This document shows positions 34,019 to 38,335 of a stretch of 38,335 nt of DNA, piece after piece. The first letter of the stretch is position 1; every line of letters starts with the position of its first letter. This stretch comes from Microbacteriaceae bacterium (GTDB lineage Bacteria > Actinomycetota > Actinomycetes > Actinomycetales > Microbacteriaceae). The notes beneath the pieces were generated by a model. The model saw only the letters and a list, made by a program, of their open reading frames with translations, was not told the DNA's origin and made no database searches. The translations under genes and the position numbers were made by a program. Location: assembly GCA_024642605.1 (NCBI GenBank), contig JAHEAT010000002.1:1-38335 (forward strand), given 5' to 3'.

Positions 34019-36604
34019 ATGAAAAACTTTCTGAGCAAGTCGGTGAGGGCCATGGCAGCGGTGCTGCTGGCCTTCATTGGCTTGGTCGCGCTCGATGTGC
34101 AGCAGCCGGCATCGGCGCTAAATGGCAGCATGTTCGATCCCGGCCTCATCGTCTCAGACAGCACCTTTTACGACTTCGGCACCATGTCGGTCGACGACAT
34201 ACAACGATTTCTGAACTCCAAGGTAACCGTTTGCAAAGACAGCGATGGCGGGCCGGCCTGCCTAAAGGATTACCACATGGATACCCAGGCCAAGGTTGGG
34301 GAGTCGGGGCGCTGTGATTCGCTCGATGCCAAAACCAACCAATCGGCTGCCGAAATTATTTACACGGTGGCAAATGCTTGCAAAATAAACCCGAAGGTCT
34401 TGCTGGTTATTTTGCAAAAGGAACAGGGTTTGGTGCAGGCCACTAACCCGACCGAATACATGTATCGGGCGGCGCTCGGTTACGGCTGCCCCGACAGCAA
34501 GCCAGAAATTTGCGGTAAAGGTTCGACCATCACTGGGCTGTTCAATCAGCTCTACCGAGGCGCTGGTCAGTTGCAGTGGTACGGCGACCCGAGAGGTTCA
34601 TTCACCTACCTCAAGGTCGGAACCGACGTCTCGGTCAAGTATTACCCCGATGACAGCCGAAGTGTTAAGTGCGGCTCTAAGACCTTCATGCTCAAAAGCC
34701 AAGCCACGGCGGCTCTCTACTACTACACGCCTTACACTCCAAACGAGGCCGCACTCAAGAACCTCTACGGTTCGGGTGACAACTGCAGCGCTTACGGAAA
34801 CCGTAACTTCTGGCGTTTCTACTCCGACTGGTTCGGCAGCCCGATTGCTGGTGGCTTCTTGGTGAAGACGGCAGACTCCGACGCCTACCTCATCGTCGAT
34901 GAAAAGAAATATCACATCAAGGATGCAGCGACGCTCGCCGCCATGGCACCACTCGGGCCGCTCGGCACCGTTTCGCAACCTTACTTCGATAACTTCGTCG
35001 ATGCCGGTGACGTAACTCCGATTGTCAAGGCAGCCAACCAGCAGAAGTACCTGGTTGCCGGAGGTAAGCGCTACTCAATCAACAGTTGCGCGCTGGCTTC
35101 AGATTTTGCCGTGGACTGCGCAGACGCCGTACAGATTTCTGCATCTCAGATGAATGCTTTGCCCTATGCCGGCCCGCTGACTCGCCTAGTGAGTGGTGCG
35201 GGTGAAGACACCTACTACGTCGACGAGGGGAAAATACACGAGATTCTCGATGAGGCTTCGGTCGCAGCAGCGGGCATCACGCTTCCGGCGCAGAGCGTGG
35301 TGAAGATTTCTGAGCTTGCCGGCCTTACTTGGGGCGAGCCGATTGCAGCTGATGGAACTTTGTTTACCAATCGCACCACCGGCGCTTTCGGAGTTTACGT
35401 AACCGGGCAGTTCTATCAAATAGACACAGACACAGCGTTGGCCATCAACTTCACCCGATGGTTCACCGCTTCAGCCGGCACGCTCTCGACCCAGGGGTTG
35501 AGCGCGGTCGATAGGACAACGGTCATCAAACCGTTCATTCGCGATACCGAATCAAACGACTGGCTACTCACCGCCGACGGCAAGGTGCACGTAAGTCAAT
35601 CCGGTGCATTTATCGAAGATGCTCCCGTGGTTTCGCCTGAACTGTTGAAGAACATCCCTGCCGTCGATGCGACCATCGGCAGCCCCGCCCTGGTTAAAAA
35701 TGACACCGAGCGTTTCACCTACTTCGTTTCGGCTGGAGTCGCGAGGCAAACCGTTGGACAAGCCGACCGCCAAGCGCTCGCGGACTACACCCAACAGCCA
35801 GCGACAATCACGCTCAGCAAACCCGCCTTTGCTCAACTCAAATTAGGTGCCCCTGTGCTTTCACCCGGTGCGATAGTGAAGTCGCGCACCACTAAGCAGC
35901 TTTACCTAGTCAACGGTTGGAGCCGCGCGCTAAAAATCGCCGACCCGGCAACCGCTGATTCGCTCGCATTCGGCCCGACTCGGGTTGTCAATGATTCAGC
36001 GCTTATCGGCTACGTCACTAAGTATTCGTTCAGCGGACTCAAGTTTGTTTGCGGCGGGGAAACCTTCATTCCTGTCAACGGGCTAGCGCTGCGACTAGAC
36101 GATGATGCCATCGCCGCGTATCCGGGTAGAACAACCGCGTTTTCGGCCACGGTTTGCCGAAACATCGTGATTGCTGCCTCGCCAGCGGGCTTGTTCTTTA
36201 AGGACTCCAACATTGCCAAGTACTACCTGGTTCAAGATGGCAAAAAACGTATGATCGCAACGCCGGCCGCCTACCGCAAGCTTGCCAACGGCAAGACCAA
36301 GGCATTCGTTGCCGACACCAACCTGTTGGCGCGCATACCTACCGGGCTTCCAGCGCCTGCAAGTCTCGGCACCGATTCCTCAGCGAGCGGGGGCAGCAAC
36401 TCGAGCGGAACTGGCGGAACTGGCGGAACGGGCGGAGCTGGCGGCTCGCAGAAAACCGTGACCTACACCGTGGTATCGGGCGATACTCTAAGCAAGATTG
36501 CGGCCAAGTTCTCTACTACGGTGGCAAAGATCATGGCTTCAAACAACATCAGTAATCCAAACAGCATCACGGTTGGTCTCAAGTTGACCATCGCGATTCC
36601 ATAG
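34019..36604 (+). CDS. Large secreted protein with N-terminal lysozyme-like region, tandem repeats and C-terminal LysM
   Basis: An 861-residue exported protein. Signal peptide to about residue 33 (PASA|LN). Residues 40-278 form a cysteine-rich region with a helix KVLLVILQKEQGL (candidate catalytic Glu135) and a GYGCPDS segment, resembling glucosaminidase/lysozyme-like modules, but I cannot confirm activity. Residues 280-790 consist of about nine degenerate repeats of 50-60 residues with a core like YLVxxGKxxxI (examples YLIVDEKKYHI, YLVAGGKRYSI, YLVQDGKKRMI). A Gly/Ser linker (about 791-811) leads to a LysM peptidoglycan-binding domain (YTVVSGDTLSKIAAKF) at 816-861. It probably modifies or scaffolds the wall. 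Confidence 0.86.
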   Translation: MKNFLSKSVRAMAAVLLAFIGLVALDVQQPASALNGSMFDPGLIVSDSTFYDFGTMSVDDIQRFLNSKVTVCKDSDGGPACLKDYHMDTQAKVGESGRCDSLDAKTNQSAAEIIYTVANACKINPKVLLVILQKEQGLVQATNPTEYMYRAALGYGCPDSKPEICGKGSTITGLFNQLYRGAGQLQWYGDPRGSFTYLKVGTDVSVKYYPDDSRSVKCGSKTFMLKSQATAALYYYTPYTPNEAALKNLYGSGDNCSAYGNRNFWRFYSDWFGSPIAGGFLVKTADSDAYLIVDEKKYHIKDAATLAAMAPLGPLGTVSQPYFDNFVDAGDVTPIVKAANQQKYLVAGGKRYSINSCALASDFAVDCADAVQISASQMNALPYAGPLTRLVSGAGEDTYYVDEGKIHEILDEASVAAAGITLPAQSVVKISELAGLTWGEPIAADGTLFTNRTTGAFGVYVTGQFYQIDTDTALAINFTRWFTASAGTLSTQGLSAVDRTTVIKPFIRDTESNDWLLTADGKVHVSQSGAFIEDAPVVSPELLKNIPAVDATIGSPALVKNDTERFTYFVSAGVARQTVGQADRQALADYTQQPATITLSKPAFAQLKLGAPVLSPGAIVKSRTTKQLYLVNGWSRALKIADPATADSLAFGPTRVVNDSALIGYVTKYSFSGLKFVCGGETFIPVNGLALRLDDDAIAAYPGRTTAFSATVCRNIVIAASPAGLFFKDSNIAKYYLVQDGKKRMIATPAAYRKLANGKTKAFVADTNLLARIPTGLPAPASLGTDSSASGGSNSSGTGGTGGTGGAGGSQKTVTYTVVSGDTLSKIAAKFSTTVAKIMASNNISNPNSITVGLKLTIAIP
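36406..36441 (+). repeat. Four 9-bp tandem repeats encoding the Gly-rich linker
   Basis: CGGAACTGG twice, then CGGAACGGG and CGGAGCTGG, inside the gene for the LysM protein. They encode a run of Gly-Thr-Gly. Copy number could change by slippage, altering the linker length before the LysM domain without shifting the frame. Confidence 0.8.
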
Positions 36605-36612
36605 CCAGAACC

Positions 36613-36618
36613 TAGACT
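36613..36618 (+). promoter_or_regulatory. -10-like hexamer of a leaderless promoter for the nucleotidyltransferase
   Basis: TAGACT with its last T 7 bases before the ATG at 36625. It lies in a 20-base gap after the LysM gene, so the next gene could be transcribed separately. Confidence 0.5.
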
Positions 36619-36624
36619 TGAGGC

Positions 36625-37317
36625 ATGTCTAAACAAGTAGTTATCCTCGCCGCTGGCATGGGCACGCGCCTAGCTCGGCCACTGCCGAAGCCGCTCACCG
36701 AGTTGCGCGACGGCCGCTCAATCATGAAGCAGCAAATGGATAACCTCACTTTTGCATTTGGCGACAAGCACCGGGTAATGATCGTGGTGGGTTTCAAACT
36801 CGAAGCCATCATCGAGCGTTTTCCTGAAGCCACTTTTGTTTACAACGAGTTCTACGACCAAACCAACACCTCAAAGAGTTTGCTCAAAGCCCTTCGCGCC
36901 TCGGGCGACGGGGGAGTGCTGTGGCTCAACGGCGATGTGGTTTTCGACCCCGAGGTACTCAACCGAGTGACGCCCCACATCGATCGTGACGAATCATTCG
37001 TGGTAGTCAACCAGTCGAAGGTGAGCGACGAAGAGGTTAAATACACCTTGGATGCCGACGGGTTTATTGCCGAGCTTTCGAAGCAAGTGGTTGGCGGCTT
37101 AGGCGAAGCGGTAGGCATTAACTTCATCGGTCACAACGACAAAAACGCTCTAATCGCGCGCCTCACCGAAGTCGCCGACCAAGACTATTTCGAACGCGGA
37201 ATCGAACTCGCCATCGCACTTGACGCGCTAAAGATGCGCGCCGTAGACATCAGTGATCTTTATGCGGTTGAGATTGATTTCGACGAAGACCTCGCCCGAG
37301 CAAACGAACTCTTTTAG
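36625..37317 (+). CDS. NTP-transferase family protein (LicC/phosphocholine cytidylyltransferase-like)
   Basis: A 230-residue sugar-1-phosphate or choline-phosphate nucleotidyltransferase-like protein. It has LAAGMGTRLARPLPKPLTEL at the N-terminus, NGDVVFD (metal-binding) and the short C-terminal part typical of LicC relatives rather than of long GlmU or RfbA proteins. Next to a CDP-alcohol-dependent transferase gene it could supply a CDP-activated precursor, but this is inference. The ATG is leaderless. Its 3' end overlaps the convergent O-antigen-ligase-like gene by 68 bases. Confidence 0.84.
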   Translation: MSKQVVILAAGMGTRLARPLPKPLTELRDGRSIMKQQMDNLTFAFGDKHRVMIVVGFKLEAIIERFPEATFVYNEFYDQTNTSKSLLKALRASGDGGVLWLNGDVVFDPEVLNRVTPHIDRDESFVVVNQSKVSDEEVKYTLDADGFIAELSKQVVGGLGEAVGINFIGHNDKNALIARLTEVADQDYFERGIELAIALDALKMRAVDISDLYAVEIDFDEDLARANELF

Positions 37318-38335
37318 GAGAACGACCTAGCGGCTCGAGAAGATCGTTCGGTTCGCGAACCTTTATTACGAAGAGCGTGAGCAGCACCCATCCCAGCTCA
37401 CTAAGCAAGCGGCTTTCGGTGAAGTTCTGAACCACCAAGCCAATGAACACCAGAATCGGCCAGAGGTACAGGGCGCTAGTGTGGCGCACTGCCAGTTGCC
37501 ATAAGCGCACAAAAGTGATGACCACCAATATCACGAAGAAAATCAGCGCGAGAATGCCGCCTTGCAGCCACATGTCTAGAAACGCGTTGTGAGCTTGGTA
37601 GTACGCGACCTTGTTGATTACTACGAGGCCTTCGTAAGGCTTGATGCCGGGCATCCAGTAGCTCAACCAACCGTAACCCTCTAGTGGGCGGTCGAATATC
37701 AACGCTAAAACTTTCTTCCAAATCATGGTGCGACCGGTCATGTCTGGCGATTTGCCAATCAGGGTAAAAATTTCAGCGCGATAGGTGAGCAGAATCACCC
37801 CAACGGCTCCCGCGGCGGTCCAGGCCACTCGGTAATAGCGGTGGCGAGTCTCGTAGGGCTTGCCCTCTGCGGCAATCGAAACAATCGCCGAAACAACTAC
37901 GGCGAGCAAAGCAAAACTAATACCTGCCGACTTGCTCAGGGCCATGCACAAACCAGCGATGACGAGGCCAGAAACGCTAATCCAGCGGCTGGTTCCGATA
38001 ATTGCAAACTCAACCGCAAACACGATCAAACCGATCATCGCTAGGTATGCCAGCAAGTTCGCGTTGCCGACGATGCCTTGAATGCGATCGCCGTTAAAGA
38101 GGTTTCCCTGGCTCCAGTAATAAGCCTTTGCTGGCACCACCGTGCCGGAAAAGTTCTTGAAAATGGGTAGCACACGAATGTGCAGCAGCGCAACCACCAG
38201 CTCAAACACTAACGAGCTGGCTAGAACGAAACGAAGCACATTGGCAAACACGCGCAGTAGGTGACGCCAGTCAAAATCGTGGGCTAACCAAAGCCCGAAG
38301 GTCGCCGTTACCATGCTTACGAGTACCGCCCCGAA
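37250..38335 (-). CDS. O-antigen ligase / Wzy-like membrane protein (5' end outside window)
   Basis: A partial gene: the frame is open to the right edge, so the start lies beyond it. At least 361 residues are present, with about eight predicted helices. Features typical of the O-antigen ligase/polymerase family are GIVGNANLLAYLA, a long periplasmic loop with GRTMIWKKVLALIFDRPLEGYGW and YQAHNAFLDMWLQGG, followed by final helices and a basic tail. It could join or polymerise glycan units for the same envelope polymer. Its last 68 bases overlap the end of the nucleotidyltransferase gene, on the opposite strand. Confidence 0.87.
   Translation of the reverse strand, partial: FGAVLVSMVTATFGLWLAHDFDWRHLLRVFANVLRFVLASSLVFELVVALLHIRVLPIFKNFSGTVVPAKAYYWSQGNLFNGDRIQGIVGNANLLAYLAMIGLIVFAVEFAIIGTSRWISVSGLVIAGLCMALSKSAGISFALLAVVVSAIVSIAAEGKPYETRHRYYRVAWTAAGAVGVILLTYRAEIFTLIGKSPDMTGRTMIWKKVLALIFDRPLEGYGWLSYWMPGIKPYEGLVVINKVAYYQAHNAFLDMWLQGGILALIFFVILVVITFVRLWQLAVRHTSALYLWPILVFIGLVVQNFTESRLLSELGWVLLTLFVIKVREPNDLLEPLGRSPKRVRLLGRGLRRNQSQPHKDH

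Noticed and set aside
36012..36441. Short GC-rich tandem repeat considered as a possible satellite or CRISPR-like array
   Set aside because: There are only four 9-bp units within a coding region, without spacers; it encodes a flexible linker.

Overview
The window comes from an actinobacterial chromosome, most probably a small streamlined Microbacteriaceae-type genome. Pointers to this are the acyl-CoA carboxylase with a separate epsilon subunit, an LpdA-type flavoprotein without redox cysteines, a LuxR-type two-component system, an LCP and teichoic-acid-like export cluster, a moderately high GC content, very tight gene packing and many leaderless genes. I cannot name the species. There are no rRNA or tRNA genes, insertion sequences, phage genes or CRISPR arrays. 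No gap between genes exceeds about 210 bases.

Left part (1-6.4 kb): a Tat-exported Rieske protein and the succinate dehydrogenase operon sdhC-sdhD-sdhA-sdhB lie on the minus strand. The operon ends in an unlisted 36-residue single-helix membrane protein. Divergent from it is manC (GDP-mannose synthesis), followed by a BMP-family nucleoside-binding lipoprotein.

Nucleoside block (5.3-12.5 kb): the BMP lipoprotein, cytidine deaminase, pyrimidine-nucleoside phosphorylase, adenosine deaminase and two orphan PTS components (IIA, IIB) run forward and converge on a phosphohexomutase and purine-nucleoside phosphorylase operon. Together the enzymes turn nucleosides into bases and pentose phosphate. 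The expected ABC permease and ATPase genes, and the PTS IIC gene, are not present.

Middle (12.5-25.2 kb): an LpdA-like flavoprotein, an SPFH protein, the biotinylated carboxylase alpha chain, Maf, a TrmA-like RNA methyltransferase, a response regulator with its histidine kinase and a third uncharacterised membrane protein, a DUF885 peptidase-like protein, and the carboxylase beta and epsilon subunits. birA is divergent from the beta subunit, so the ligase that biotinylates the alpha chain shares a very small promoter region with a carboxylase gene.

Right part (26-38.3 kb): a small PH-domain membrane protein and purK-purE, then a cell-envelope polymer cluster. This holds an LCP ligase, an ABC-2 permease and ATPase, a family 2 glycosyltransferase, a CDP-glycerol glycerophosphotransferase-like enzyme, a lipoprotein, a large secreted LysM protein with tandem repeats, a LicC-like nucleotidyltransferase, and a partial O-antigen-ligase-like protein that runs off the right edge. 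The likely product is a secreted, phosphodiester-linked wall glycopolymer.

A recurring signal is a hexamer of the form TAnnnT (or xAnnnT) whose last T lies 7-8 bases before the first base of the start codon. It occurs in front of at least eight genes, with two weaker cases, and implies leaderless transcription. Two divergent gene pairs (accD/birA and maf/RNA methyltransferase) have back-to-back hexamers separated by one base.
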